The notes below the pieces were generated by a model. The model saw nothing but the letters and a program-made list of their open reading frames with translations, searched no databases and was not told where the DNA came from. From an uncultured Algibacter sp. (GTDB lineage Bacteria; Bacteroidota; Bacteroidia; Flavobacteriales; Flavobacteriaceae), in assembly GCF_947495925.1 (NCBI RefSeq), contig NZ_CANMAU010000002.1, positions 558,001-622,000 of the forward strand: a DNA stretch of 64,000 nucleotides, given 5' to 3'. Of this stretch, positions 1 through 7,803 are shown piece by piece (position 1 is the stretch's first letter; the number at the start of each line of letters is the position of its first letter). The position numbers were made by a program, and so were the translations under genes.

Positions 1-162
1 AACAGAGTTATAAATTCCTCCAGTTAAAAAATTAGCTGAATTAATAAATTTACTTTTATGATACGAATGCGATTGAATGGTAAAAAGAAGAGAAATACCA
101 AACAGCAAAAAGAACAACAAAAAGTTTTTGTTCTTTATTATAAAATTAATAATCTGCTGCAT
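1..162 (-). CDS. mreC: Rod shape-determining protein MreC, N-terminal fragment
   Basis: The first 54 codons of a gene that continues past the left edge of the window, read on the minus strand from an ATG at 162. The visible peptide starts MQQIINFIIKNKNFLLFFLL: a short cytoplasmic stretch and one hydrophobic membrane helix, followed by residues that would enter the periplasm. MreC is the bitopic membrane scaffold that links the MreB filament to the cell-wall elongation machinery. Identity rests on this anchor and on its place 14 bases downstream of mreB in the same direction, the usual mreB-mreC order. The coiled coil and beta domains lie outside the window, so the call is made from context. 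Confidence 0.8.
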   Translation of the reverse strand, partial: MQQIINFIIKNKNFLLFFLLFGISLLFTIQSHSYHKSKFINSANFLTGGIYNSV

Positions 163-176
163 GAATTATAGGGTCT

Positions 177-1205
177 CTATTTTATCAATACACTTTTGTA
201 TTTAGGTAAATTTTTAAGGGTAATACCTGTTCCTCTAACAACGGCTCTTAAGGGGTCTTCAGCAATATAAACAGGTAAGTCTGTTTTTTGAGATAAACGT
301 TTGTCTAAACCACGAAGCATGGATCCTCCACCGGCTAAATAGATTCCGGTGTTATAAATATCGGCAGCTAATTCTGGTGGTGTTTGAGATAAGGTTTCCA
401 TAACAGCATCTTCAATACGAAGTATAGATTTATCTAAAGCTTTAGCAATTTCTCTATAAGATATTGAAACTTGTTTTGGTTTTCCAGTTAATAAATCACG
501 TCCTTGAACACTCATATCTTCTGGAGGTAATTCTAAATCTTCAGTCGCAGCACCAATTTGAATTTTTATTTTTTCAGCAGTACGTTCACCTACATATAAG
601 TTGTGCTGTGTGCGCATGTAATATACAATATCATTTGTAAAGACATCACCCGCAATTTTAACAGACTTGTCGCAAACAATACCTCCCAGGGCAATAACGG
701 CAATTTCAGTTGTACCACCTCCTATATCAACAACCATATTTCCTTTAGGTTGCATAATGTCTACACCAATACCAATAGCAGCAGCCATAGGCTCATGAAT
801 AAGATACACTTCTTTACCATTAACACGTTCTGCACTTTCTTTTACAGCGCGCATCTCAACCTCGGTAATTCCAGAAGGAATGCAAATTACCATACGAAGA
901 GCAGGCGTGAAAAACTTTTTCTTCAAGGCAGGAATGTTTTTAATAAACATACTTATCATTTGCTCTGAAGCATCGAAATCTGCAATTACGCCATCTTTTA
1001 GGGGGCGAATGGTCTTGATGTTTTCATGTGTTTTTCCTTGCATTAAACTTGCCTCTTGACCAACAGCAATGATTTTACTAGTGACCCGATTCCGAGCTAC
1101 AATAGACGGTGCATCAACAACAACTTTGTCATTATGAATAATAAGAGTATTTGCAGTACCTAAATCTATCGCAATATCCTCGGTAAGGAAGTCAAAAAAT
1201 CCCAT
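177..1205 (-). CDS. mreB: Rod shape-determining protein MreB
   Basis: Bacterial actin homologue of 342 residues, the normal family length. It polymerises on the inner face of the cytoplasmic membrane and guides peptidoglycan synthesis in rod-shaped cells. The actin-fold nucleotide-binding motifs are visible: phosphate 1 DLGTANT at residues 14-20, phosphate 2 DIGGGTTEIAV at 160-170, and the adenosine motif LAGGGSMLRGL near the C-terminus. The N-terminal MGFFDF is the short amphipathic membrane-binding sequence seen in MreB of Gram-negatives. It is transcribed away from the repeat-protein gene at 1469 and is followed by mreC. Nothing is unusual in the protein itself. Confidence 0.98.
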   Translation of the reverse strand: MGFFDFLTEDIAIDLGTANTLIIHNDKVVVDAPSIVARNRVTSKIIAVGQEASLMQGKTHENIKTIRPLKDGVIADFDASEQMISMFIKNIPALKKKFFTPALRMVICIPSGITEVEMRAVKESAERVNGKEVYLIHEPMAAAIGIGVDIMQPKGNMVVDIGGGTTEIAVIALGGIVCDKSVKIAGDVFTNDIVYYMRTQHNLYVGERTAEKIKIQIGAATEDLELPPEDMSVQGRDLLTGKPKQVSISYREIAKALDKSILRIEDAVMETLSQTPPELAADIYNTGIYLAGGGSMLRGLDKRLSQKTDLPVYIAEDPLRAVVRGTGITLKNLPKYKSVLIK

Positions 1206-1270
1206 GTGGTAATAATAGTTTAATGTGGTTTAAAAACGAATCCCGTAAAAGTAATAAAAGTTGGTAAATA

Positions 1271-1292
1271 TTTGAATCATATACGATTCAAA
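1271..1292. promoter_or_regulatory. Inverted repeat upstream of mreB
   Basis: Two perfect 8-base arms, TTTGAATC and GATTCAAA, separated by six bases, lie 66 bases before the mreB start codon. The spacing and position suit a dimeric regulator site for mreBC. A role in transcription is inferred; no regulator family is recognised. Confidence 0.4.
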
Positions 1293-1384
1293 ATATCCTA
1301 AATATATTATTTCTCTTTTTTTTAAAGTTTTCGTCGATATTTTTTTGTTGAAAAGTATAAACCTTATTGGGGAACATGATTTTT

Positions 1385-1412
1385 TTAAAATGTTAGCTAG
1401 CTAACATTTTAA
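1385..1412. promoter_or_regulatory. 28-bp perfect palindrome before the repeat-protein gene
   Basis: A perfect palindrome with no spacer; the left half is TTAAAATGTTAGCT and the right half is its exact complement. It sits 56 bases before the ATG at 1469, in the divergent mreB / repeat-protein interval. No poly-T tract follows it in either direction, so it does not look like a terminator. An operator for a dimeric regulator, or a 5'-leader hairpin, is possible. Confidence 0.45.
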
Positions 1413-1468
1413 TTGTTTGTCAGTTAGTAGTTTTATGAAAATATTTCTTATAACTAAAAATAATTGTG

Positions 1469-3271
1469 ATGAAAAAAGGATTACTTAGAAGAAAATTACG
1501 AGGCTTATGCCTTGTACTCCTATTTACAATAGGAGGAATTACACAAGTTATTGCGCAAGATGTAATAATTACAAGTGTAGATCCGGTAGCCAATACGGTT
1601 ATAATTTCAAATCCAGGAGTATCTACAGTTGGTTTATCAGATTATCAACTATGCTTGGGACCAGGTACATATGTTCAAGTAGGATCACTTGCTCCAGTAA
1701 GTGGAAGTATAATGCTCGAAGGTGGAGCAAGTGTTAAATTATCTTATGTCATGGACGAAGACATGGATGGTTTAAGTTTATTTAGCAATTCTAACTTTGG
1801 GTCTAGTTTACCAGCCGATTTGATAGCCTACGTGCAATGGGGTGCCGGAAATCAGGCTAGAGTTGGGCAAGCTGTTGATGCTGGTAGATGGGACAATGCC
1901 GATAATTTTGTTTCAGGTAATACGCCTTATAATACAATGAGTGGTGGATCAGCTGCAAGTTGGAGTGCATGCGATGTAAACGCAGGAGCTATTCAAATCG
2001 AGGGAACCACAGATACCACAGCAAGTATATGTGTGGGAGAAGGTACAGATAATTTAATTGCGGTAGAATTTGTAGACGCGGGCGTTTTAGATGGAGAAAA
2101 TGGCATTTATGTTATTACAGATAATGCGACGAATAATATTTTAGGTACGCCAGCATCAGGTACTTTTAACTTGGAGGGAGCACCATCAGGAGTTTGCGAT
2201 ATCTGGTATATGCGTTATACTGGTGATATAGGATTAGATTCTGCTACAAATGTATCTGACTTATCAGGTTGTTTTGATTTGTCAAATCCAATTTCGGTAA
2301 CTCGATCAGGTGTAAATGCAGGAGCTATTCAAATCGAGGGAACCACAGATACCACAGCAAGTATATGTGTCGGAGAAGGTACAGATAATTTAATTGCGGT
2401 AGAATTTGTAGACGCAGGCGTTTTAGATGGAGAAAATGGTATTTATGTTATTACAGATAACGCGACGAATAATATTTTAGGTACACCAGCATCAGGTCCT
2501 TTTAACTTGGAGGGAGCACCATCAGGAGTTTGCGATATCTGGTATATGCGTTATACTGGTGATATAGGATTAGATTCTGCAACAAATGTATCCGATTTAT
2601 CAGGTTGTTTTGATTTGTCAAATCCAATTTCGGTAACTCGATCAGGTGTAAATGCAGGAGCTATTCAAATAGAAGGAACCACAGATACCACAGCAAGTAT
2701 ATGCGTAGGAGAAGGCATAGATGATTTAATTGCGGTAGAATTTGTAGACGTAGGCGTTTTAGATGGAGAAAATGGTATTTATGTTATTACAGATAACGCG
2801 ACGAATAATATATTGGGTACACCGGCATCTGGTCCTTTTAATTTAGAGGGAGCGCCATCAGGAGTGTGCGATATCTGGTATGTTCGCTATACAGGTGATA
2901 TCGGATTAGATTCTGCCACAAATGTATTTGATTTATCAGGTTGTTTCGATTTATCGAACCCAATTTCGGTAACAAGGTTTACGGGAACAGATTGTAATTC
3001 CTTAAGTTTAGACAGTTTTGAGGCTAACTTCAGTTTTGAAGTGTATCCTAATCCATCAAAAAATTCGATTACTATTAATTATCAGGGGAATCGAAACCTT
3101 GATTTGGGTATTCAAATTATTGATATTTTGGGTAAGCAAGTATTAACAACTCAAGTATCTTCAAGAAATAATACTATAGATTTGAATAGATTAGTTAGTG
3201 GGACTTATTTTGTAAGAATAACTGACAAGGTTTCAGGGAATATAGCAACAAAAAGGGTGATAAAAAACTAA
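1469..3271 (+). CDS. Secreted protein with three tandem repeats and a type IX sorting domain
   Basis: A 600-residue protein starting at the ATG at 1469; a GTG one codon earlier is possible. Residues 1-30 are a signal peptide ending VIAQ. Residues ~31-165 form a beta-rich domain resembling lamin-tail-like surface domains (weak resemblance). Three 112-residue repeats, each starting near NAGAIQIEGTTDTTASIC and holding paired cysteines, follow to ~503. The last ~75 residues match the type IX sorting domain (Por_Secre_tail/TIGR04183): YPNPSKNSITI, then a GTYFVRI motif. The protein should cross the outer membrane through the type IX system, whose gldKLMN genes are in this window, and stay on the surface. 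The repeats suggest an adhesin or stalk, but binding partners are unknown. Confidence 0.85.
   Translation: MKKGLLRRKLRGLCLVLLFTIGGITQVIAQDVIITSVDPVANTVIISNPGVSTVGLSDYQLCLGPGTYVQVGSLAPVSGSIMLEGGASVKLSYVMDEDMDGLSLFSNSNFGSSLPADLIAYVQWGAGNQARVGQAVDAGRWDNADNFVSGNTPYNTMSGGSAASWSACDVNAGAIQIEGTTDTTASICVGEGTDNLIAVEFVDAGVLDGENGIYVITDNATNNILGTPASGTFNLEGAPSGVCDIWYMRYTGDIGLDSATNVSDLSGCFDLSNPISVTRSGVNAGAIQIEGTTDTTASICVGEGTDNLIAVEFVDAGVLDGENGIYVITDNATNNILGTPASGPFNLEGAPSGVCDIWYMRYTGDIGLDSATNVSDLSGCFDLSNPISVTRSGVNAGAIQIEGTTDTTASICVGEGIDDLIAVEFVDVGVLDGENGIYVITDNATNNILGTPASGPFNLEGAPSGVCDIWYVRYTGDIGLDSATNVFDLSGCFDLSNPISVTRFTGTDCNSLSLDSFEANFSFEVYPNPSKNSITINYQGNRNLDLGIQIIDILGKQVLTTQVSSRNNTIDLNRLVSGTYFVRITDKVSGNIATKRVIKN
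1982..2973 (+). repeat. Three near-identical 336-bp in-frame tandem repeats
   Basis: Units start at 1982, 2318 and 2654, with an exact 336-base period (112 codons). Units 1 and 2 differ at only a few bases; unit 3 has more changes and diverges after 2973. The high DNA identity, including at silent sites, points to recent duplication or ongoing gene conversion inside the surface-protein gene. Confidence 0.95.
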
Positions 3272-3289
3272 AAAGTAGGACCCAACACA

Positions 3290-3322
3290 AAAAAGAGCAC
3301 CTTTCTTAAGGTGCTCTTTTTA
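3290..3322. terminator. Bidirectional rho-independent terminator
   Basis: A 10-bp stem, AGAGCACCTT (3294-3303) with AAGGTGCTCT (3308-3317), has a 4-base loop. It is preceded by an A-run and followed by a T-run, so it can stop both the repeat-protein transcript (+) and the convergent purH transcript (-). Confidence 0.9.
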
Positions 3323-3339
3323 TGTTTATGTGATTTTAT

Positions 3340-4872
3340 TTAGTGCTTAAAATGGCGTGTTCCAGTCATTACCATGGCTAAATTATTCTCATTACAGTAA
3401 TCAATACTTAGTTGATCTTTGATTGAGCCTCCAGGTTGAATTACCGAAGAAACTCCAGCTTTTTTTGCAATTTCAACGCAATCTGGGAATGGGAAGAACG
3501 CATCACTGGCCATAGCCGCCCCATTTAAATCAAAATTAAAAGACTCTGCTTTATGAATAGCTTGTTGTAAGGCATCAACTCGACTCGTTTGCCCTGTTCC
3601 GCTAGCACATAATTGTTTGTTTTTTGTCAATACAATGGTGTTAGACTTAGTATGCTTACAAATTTTTGAAGCAAACAACAGATCTTCTATTTGAGCATCA
3701 GTTGGCGATAAGTTTGTTACCGTTTTTAAATCAGTAGCTTTATCAGTTATATTGTTTCTATCTTGAACAAGAACTCCATTTAAACAACTTCTTACATTGG
3801 TTTTTGGCATTTCAATGTCATGAATAACCAATAAAATTCTGTTCTTTTTTCCTTTCAATATTTCTAAAGCTTCAGCAGAAAAAGAAGGAGCAATGACTAC
3901 CTCACAGAACAATTTATGAATCTCCTCTGCAGTAGTAACATCAATTTCTTTATTACTAATTAGAACTCCACCAAAAGCAGAAACAGGATCGCCCGCTAAG
4001 GCGTCTACATAGGCTTGGTGTAAAGTATCGCGTTGCGCTAAGCCACAAGCATTATTATGCTTTAAAATGGCGAAGGTAGGTGCGTCATTTTTAAATTCTA
4101 ACATTAAATTTACAGCAGCATCAACATCTAAAAGGTTGTTGTAGCTCAATTCTTTTCCATGAAGTTTTGAAAATAATTCATCAAAATTTCCAAAGAAAAA
4201 GCCCTTTTGGTGTGGATTTTCACCATAACGTAATGTTTTTCCATTTTGATCGCTAATTTTCAGAACTGTTTCCTCGTTGTTTTGATTAAAGTAATTAAAA
4301 ATAGCAGTATCGTAATGGGAAGATACGTTAAATGCTTTTCCAGCAAAACGCTTTCTGTCCTCCTCTGAAATAGTACCGTTATTTGCAGAAATCAATTCTA
4401 AAAATTCGGCATAATCAGTAACAGACGATACACAAATTACGTCAGCATAGTTTTTTGCTGCGGCTCTTATCAAAGAGATTCCACCGATATCAATTTTTTC
4501 AATGATATCTTGATTACTAGCTCCAGAAGCAACAGTTTTTTCAAATGGATATAAATCTACAATGACCACATCAATTTGAGGAATTTCATATTCGGCTAAC
4601 TCAGCAACATCTCCATCATGGTTCTGCCTGTTTAAAATACCTCCAAATACTTTTGGATGCAATGTTTTTACCCGACCGCCAAGAATTGATGGGTAAGAGG
4701 TTACATCTTCAACAGGAACAACATTTACACCTAAATCATTTATGAATTTTTCGGTTCCACCAGTAGAATAAATGGTTACACCTTGTTTGTCTAATTCTTT
4801 TACAATTGGTTCTAAACCGTCTTTACTAAAAACTGAAATTAGTGCTGATTTGATGGTTTTTTCGTTGCTCAT
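3340..4872 (-). CDS. purH: Bifunctional AICAR transformylase / IMP cyclohydrolase PurH
   Basis: A 510-residue enzyme for the last two steps of purine synthesis. The C-terminal part formylates AICAR with 10-formyl-tetrahydrofolate, and the N-terminal part closes the ring to IMP. The MGS-like cyclohydrolase domain occupies residues ~1-145 (ALISVFSKDGLEPIVKEL, then YSTGGTEKFI). The transformylase part has RYGENPHQKGFFFG, the catalytic Lys-His in ILKHNNACGLA, FFPFPDCVEIA and the terminal TGTRHFKH. Length and motifs are normal for the family. It is a single gene converging on the repeat-protein gene across a shared terminator. About 180 AT-rich bases upstream hold no further gene. Confidence 0.98.
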   Translation of the reverse strand: MSNEKTIKSALISVFSKDGLEPIVKELDKQGVTIYSTGGTEKFINDLGVNVVPVEDVTSYPSILGGRVKTLHPKVFGGILNRQNHDGDVAELAEYEIPQIDVVIVDLYPFEKTVASGASNQDIIEKIDIGGISLIRAAAKNYADVICVSSVTDYAEFLELISANNGTISEEDRKRFAGKAFNVSSHYDTAIFNYFNQNNEETVLKISDQNGKTLRYGENPHQKGFFFGNFDELFSKLHGKELSYNNLLDVDAAVNLMLEFKNDAPTFAILKHNNACGLAQRDTLHQAYVDALAGDPVSAFGGVLISNKEIDVTTAEEIHKLFCEVVIAPSFSAEALEILKGKKNRILLVIHDIEMPKTNVRSCLNGVLVQDRNNITDKATDLKTVTNLSPTDAQIEDLLFASKICKHTKSNTIVLTKNKQLCASGTGQTSRVDALQQAIHKAESFNFDLNGAAMASDAFFPFPDCVEIAKKAGVSSVIQPGGSIKDQLSIDYCNENNLAMVMTGTRHFKH

Positions 4873-5051
4873 TCTTAATGTTTTATTTGAATTCTCAGTG
4901 TTATGGAAATGAGATGTTCAATTTGTTTTTTAGTTAAATTTAAGTGTGATTTTTTGTAAAATGCAAAAGTAGTTATTTCCTTTAGAAAATAAGCTCATAT
5001 TTTTTCAAAAAGTATGGTGTTTTTTTAACTAAACATTCAAGTTGTCAACAA

Positions 5052-5507
5052 CTATATAATTTCACTTACTTTTTTACTAACAAACTCTAAAAAGTGTTCG
5101 TCGTCTTTGTTAAATGGGTTTGAGGTGTTAGAGTCTATATCTATCTGCCCAACGTTTTCATTATTTACAAAAATGGGTACTACAATTTCTGCTTTTACCG
5201 CAATGCTGCAGGCAATGTAATTGTCTTGAGCAGTAACATCGGGTACCACAAAGTTTTCGTTACTAACAGCTACTTGTCCGCAAATCCCTTTTCCAAAAGG
5301 GATAACGGTATGATCGGTTGGAGCACCAACGTATGGTCCCAGTAGTAATTCTTCTTTATTTCCATTTCTAAAGTAAAAACCAACCCAATTATAATATTCT
5401 ATATGTTTTTCTAACAATTCGCAAATATTTAAAAGTTTCTCGTTTGTTGAGTTCTCTGCGTTCGAAACAATAGTTTCTACATGTGTTTTTAGTTTTTCAA
5501 AAATCAT
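5052..5507 (-). CDS. GAF-domain protein, free methionine-(R)-sulfoxide reductase-like
   Basis: A 151-residue cytoplasmic single-domain GAF protein. The motifs WVGFYF, LLLGPYVGAP, IPFGKGICGQVA, VVPDV, IACS and GQIDIDS match the family of YebR/fRMsr, which reduces free methionine-R-sulfoxide. Known members use three cysteines in this region. Here Cys76 (GICG) and Cys100 (IACS) are present, but the first position, which reads GKPAC in characterised enzymes, is GAPTD (residues 61-65) and has no cysteine. Activity with two cysteines is plausible but not shown. It stands alone, divergent from xrtF. Confidence 0.8.
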   Translation of the reverse strand: MIFEKLKTHVETIVSNAENSTNEKLLNICELLEKHIEYYNWVGFYFRNGNKEELLLGPYVGAPTDHTVIPFGKGICGQVAVSNENFVVPDVTAQDNYIACSIAVKAEIVVPIFVNNENVGQIDIDSNTSNPFNKDDEHFLEFVSKKVSEII

Positions 5508-5583
5508 TGATACAAAGTTTTGGTAAAAGTATTTAAAAAGGCGTAATTTAGATATTCCGTTTTATTAAAATTAACAATACAAA

Positions 5584-6135
5584 GTGAAAGAACTTTTTGT
5601 GAAATATAAAGCAGTTATAAGATTCATTTCTGTTTTTTTATTGGTGTATGCGATACTGTCTGTAGGTTATAAATTTTACCTGCAGTATTCAAATGGTTCT
5701 AAGTTTTACCCAGATTATTTTACAAATTTAGTAGCAGTTCAAACACAAAATGTATTAACTACTTTTGGTTATACAGCTGAAGTTTTAGCACATAAAGCCG
5801 AGCCTTCAATGAAAGTTATTATGAATGAAAAGTATATTGCACGTATTGTTGAAGGGTGTAATGGCTTAAGTGTTATCATTCTTTTTGTATCATTTATAGT
5901 TGCGTTTTCAGGAAAATTAAAAACAACATTTTTTTATGTGATTTCAGGAAGTGTTTTAATTTATTCGGTTAATTTATTGAGAATGGTGCTATTATCAATG
6001 GGTTTATATCATTACCCAGAATATGAGAATATTTTACATACGGTCATTTTTCCAGCGATTATTTACGGACTTGTATTTTTACTTTGGATTTTTTGGGTAA
6101 ACAGATTTTCTAAACTAAAATCAGAAAATGTCTAG
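5584..6135 (+). CDS. xrtF: Exosortase family protein XrtF
   Basis: A 183-residue integral membrane protein of the exosortase/archaeosortase superfamily. These putative cysteine transpeptidases process proteins carrying a C-terminal sorting signal. Several hydrophobic helices are visible (~10-32, 93-112, 116-140, 150-172). The predicted catalytic triad is present: Cys92 in EGCNGLS, Arg133 in NLLRM and His152 in LHTVIF. The start is a GTG at 5584, since no ATG lies in frame nearby. It overlaps the next gene by eight bases, a pairing typical of Flavobacteriaceae. The substrate of XrtF is not evident in this window: the nearby surface protein carries a type IX tail, not an exosortase signal. Confidence 0.9.
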   Translation: MKELFVKYKAVIRFISVFLLVYAILSVGYKFYLQYSNGSKFYPDYFTNLVAVQTQNVLTTFGYTAEVLAHKAEPSMKVIMNEKYIARIVEGCNGLSVIILFVSFIVAFSGKLKTTFFYVISGSVLIYSVNLLRMVLLSMGLYHYPEYENILHTVIFPAIIYGLVFLLWIFWVNRFSKLKSENV

Positions 6136-6556
6136 AGCGCTATCTTACATATTAGTTTCTGTTTTAATCATAGGCTTGGTTTTAATTAGATTTTTTGAAG
6201 ACACTTTGTTTTACGACCCTTATTTAACTTTTTTTCAAAGTGATTATTTGTACATAGATAGTCCAAGACGAGAAGTAGCAAAACTTATATTTTCAACGGT
6301 ATTACGATATGCCTTAAACACCATTATTTCGTTGGTCATTCTGTTTTTGGTTTTTAAGGATAGAAGTGTGGTTAAATTCTCAGGAATGATCTATTTATTA
6401 GCATTTGTTTTGCTCATGATGGCTTATATGTATTTTGTGATTAACCCCAAACAGGAAGATTATTATTTGTTTTTTAATGTGCGTAGGTTTTTGATTCAGC
6501 CTATAATTTTAATTCTTTTAATTCCCGCGTTTTATTATCATAAGTATAAGAGCTGA
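6128..6556 (+). CDS. Exosortase F system-associated membrane protein
   Basis: A 142-residue protein with about four hydrophobic helices (residues ~5-23, 57-76, 85-103 and 120-135) and a charged loop. It starts inside the end of xrtF (8-base overlap), so the two are translationally coupled. Position, size and topology fit the exosortase F-associated family (TIGR04127 type), which accompanies XrtF in Flavobacteriaceae. Its molecular function is unknown; a partner in substrate handling for XrtF is the usual inference. No catalytic motif is visible. Confidence 0.85.
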   Translation: MSRALSYILVSVLIIGLVLIRFFEDTLFYDPYLTFFQSDYLYIDSPRREVAKLIFSTVLRYALNTIISLVILFLVFKDRSVVKFSGMIYLLAFVLLMMAYMYFVINPKQEDYYLFFNVRRFLIQPIILILLIPAFYYHKYKS

Positions 6557-6600
6557 ATGTTAAACATTTGATAAAATGCTTTTGAAATTGTCATTTTTAG

Positions 6601-6608
6601 TATTTTTG
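6601..6608 (+). promoter_or_regulatory. Bacteroidota -7 promoter box for the first metal module
   Basis: TATTTTTG fits the TAnnTTTG consensus, with a TTTG at 6581-6584 as a possible -33 element (16-base spacing, a little short). Transcription would begin near 6615. This argues that the next gene starts at the ATG at 6625 rather than at the in-frame GTG at 6613. Confidence 0.55.
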
Positions 6609-6624
6609 TACTGTGATAAAACAA

Positions 6625-7014
6625 ATGTCATATAAATTATTTTCGGCGGTCCTGGCAATTCTTGTCTTGTTCTCAACAGTATCTTTTACTATTGAAAAAC
6701 ATTTTTGCGGTGATGTTTTAGTGGATATTTCCATGTTTGTAGAAGCTGAAAAATGTGGTATGGAGGCTCAGGAATTATTACTGGGAAAATCATGCTGCAA
6801 GGATGAAATTGATGTGATACAGGGTCAAGATGAATTAAATGTGAACTCTTTTGATGATTTAGATTTTGAAGACCATAAGTTTATAGTAGCTTTTACATTC
6901 ACTTATATTAATGGTTTTGAAAGTTTACCGAAAGAAACTATTCCGCACAAGGATTATTCTCCACCTAATTTGGTTTCTGATATTCAAGTCTTAGACCAAG
7001 TTTTTCTTATTTGA
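6625..7014 (+). CDS. HYC_CC_PP-type small secreted protein
   Basis: A 129-residue protein with an N-terminal hydrophobic signal (FSAVLAILVLFSTVSFTI), then conserved pairs that define the family: HFC in EKHFCGD, a CGM motif, CC in KSCCKDE, and PP near the end in DYSPPNL. A paralogue at 47172 has HYC in the first position. These proteins recur at the head of heavy-metal transport clusters in Bacteroidota. The Cys, His and Met residues suggest a periplasmic or membrane-anchored metal-binding role, which is inference. A longer form from the GTG at 6613 would add four residues. It is probably the first gene of a module running to 10417. Confidence 0.8.
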   Translation: MSYKLFSAVLAILVLFSTVSFTIEKHFCGDVLVDISMFVEAEKCGMEAQELLLGKSCCKDEIDVIQGQDELNVNSFDDLDFEDHKFIVAFTFTYINGFESLPKETIPHKDYSPPNLVSDIQVLDQVFLI

Positions 7015-7080
7015 TTTACTAAGTTTTTTTGATTCCGTAATAACGGATAATAATTCTTTTTAATTCAAATTTATTTCAAA

Positions 7081-7803
7081 ATGAAACATACATATACAGT
7101 TACAGGTATGACCTGTAATGGGTGCAGAACATCTGTTGAAAAGGCATTAAATCAAATGTCGGGAGTTATAAGTGCTTCAGTAAGTTTAGAGAAATCTGAA
7201 GCGGTTATAGAAATGTTAACGCATATTTCGAACAAAAACTTACAAAGTGTTTTATCGGATAAATATATTATTTCAGAAAAAAATATATTTCAAGACCAAG
7301 TAAGTCATAATGTAGAGCATAAAAGTCAACTGAGGCAGCTATTTCCTTTATTCTTAATCTTTGGATATATCATTTCAGCTTCAATATTAATCAATTATGA
7401 AAACTGGAACACGAGTAGTTTTATGTTCGATTTCATGGGGATGTTCTACATCGTATTCAGCTTTTTTAAGCTGTTAGATTTAAAAGGGTTTCCAGATTCA
7501 TTTAGAATGTATGACCCGCTTGCACAGGTAGTCCCTATTTATGCTTGGGTTTATCCATTTATTGAGGTGGTATTGGGATTAATGTTTTTAATGCGTTTTA
7601 AAGTTTCAATAGCATTAGTTATAACTCTTTTTATTTTGGGCATAACCACAGTAGGTGTGGTAAAATCGTTATTGGGTAAAAAAACTATTCCATGCGCATG
7701 CTTAGGAACGGCATTAAAGCTTCCCATGACAAAAGCTACTTTTATTGAAAATACCGTCATGATACTTATGGCCATTATCATGTTAATTAAAACATTTGGG
7801 TAG
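7081..7803 (+). CDS. HMA-domain protein fused to a MauE/DoxX-like membrane domain
   Basis: A 240-residue fusion. Residues 1-70 are a heavy-metal-associated domain with GMTCNGCRTSVEKAL, whose CxxC binds soft metal ions. After a linker come four hydrophobic helices (~89-105, 120-135, 155-195, 220-236) resembling the MauE/DoxX redox-associated family. A CACLG motif at the membrane face (TIPCACLGT) could relay thiols or metal. The combination suggests an inner-membrane metal-handling protein: the HMA domain would deliver metal to, or receive it from, the membrane part. The gene abuts the TonB receptor gene, with its stop codon directly before the next ATG, so they are co-transcribed. Confidence 0.78.
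   Translation: MKHTYTVTGMTCNGCRTSVEKALNQMSGVISASVSLEKSEAVIEMLTHISNKNLQSVLSDKYIISEKNIFQDQVSHNVEHKSQLRQLFPLFLIFGYIISASILINYENWNTSSFMFDFMGMFYIVFSFFKLLDLKGFPDSFRMYDPLAQVVPIYAWVYPFIEVVLGLMFLMRFKVSIALVITLFILGITTVGVVKSLLGKKTIPCACLGTALKLPMTKATFIENTVMILMAIIMLIKTFG

Noticed and set aside
603-968. Open frame of 121 codons antisense to mreB
   Set aside because: It lies wholly within a well-supported gene and its peptide has no domain or signal; a shadow frame.
1982-2973. Regular repeats considered as a CRISPR array
   Set aside because: Units are 336 bp, contiguous, in frame and coding; there are no spacers.
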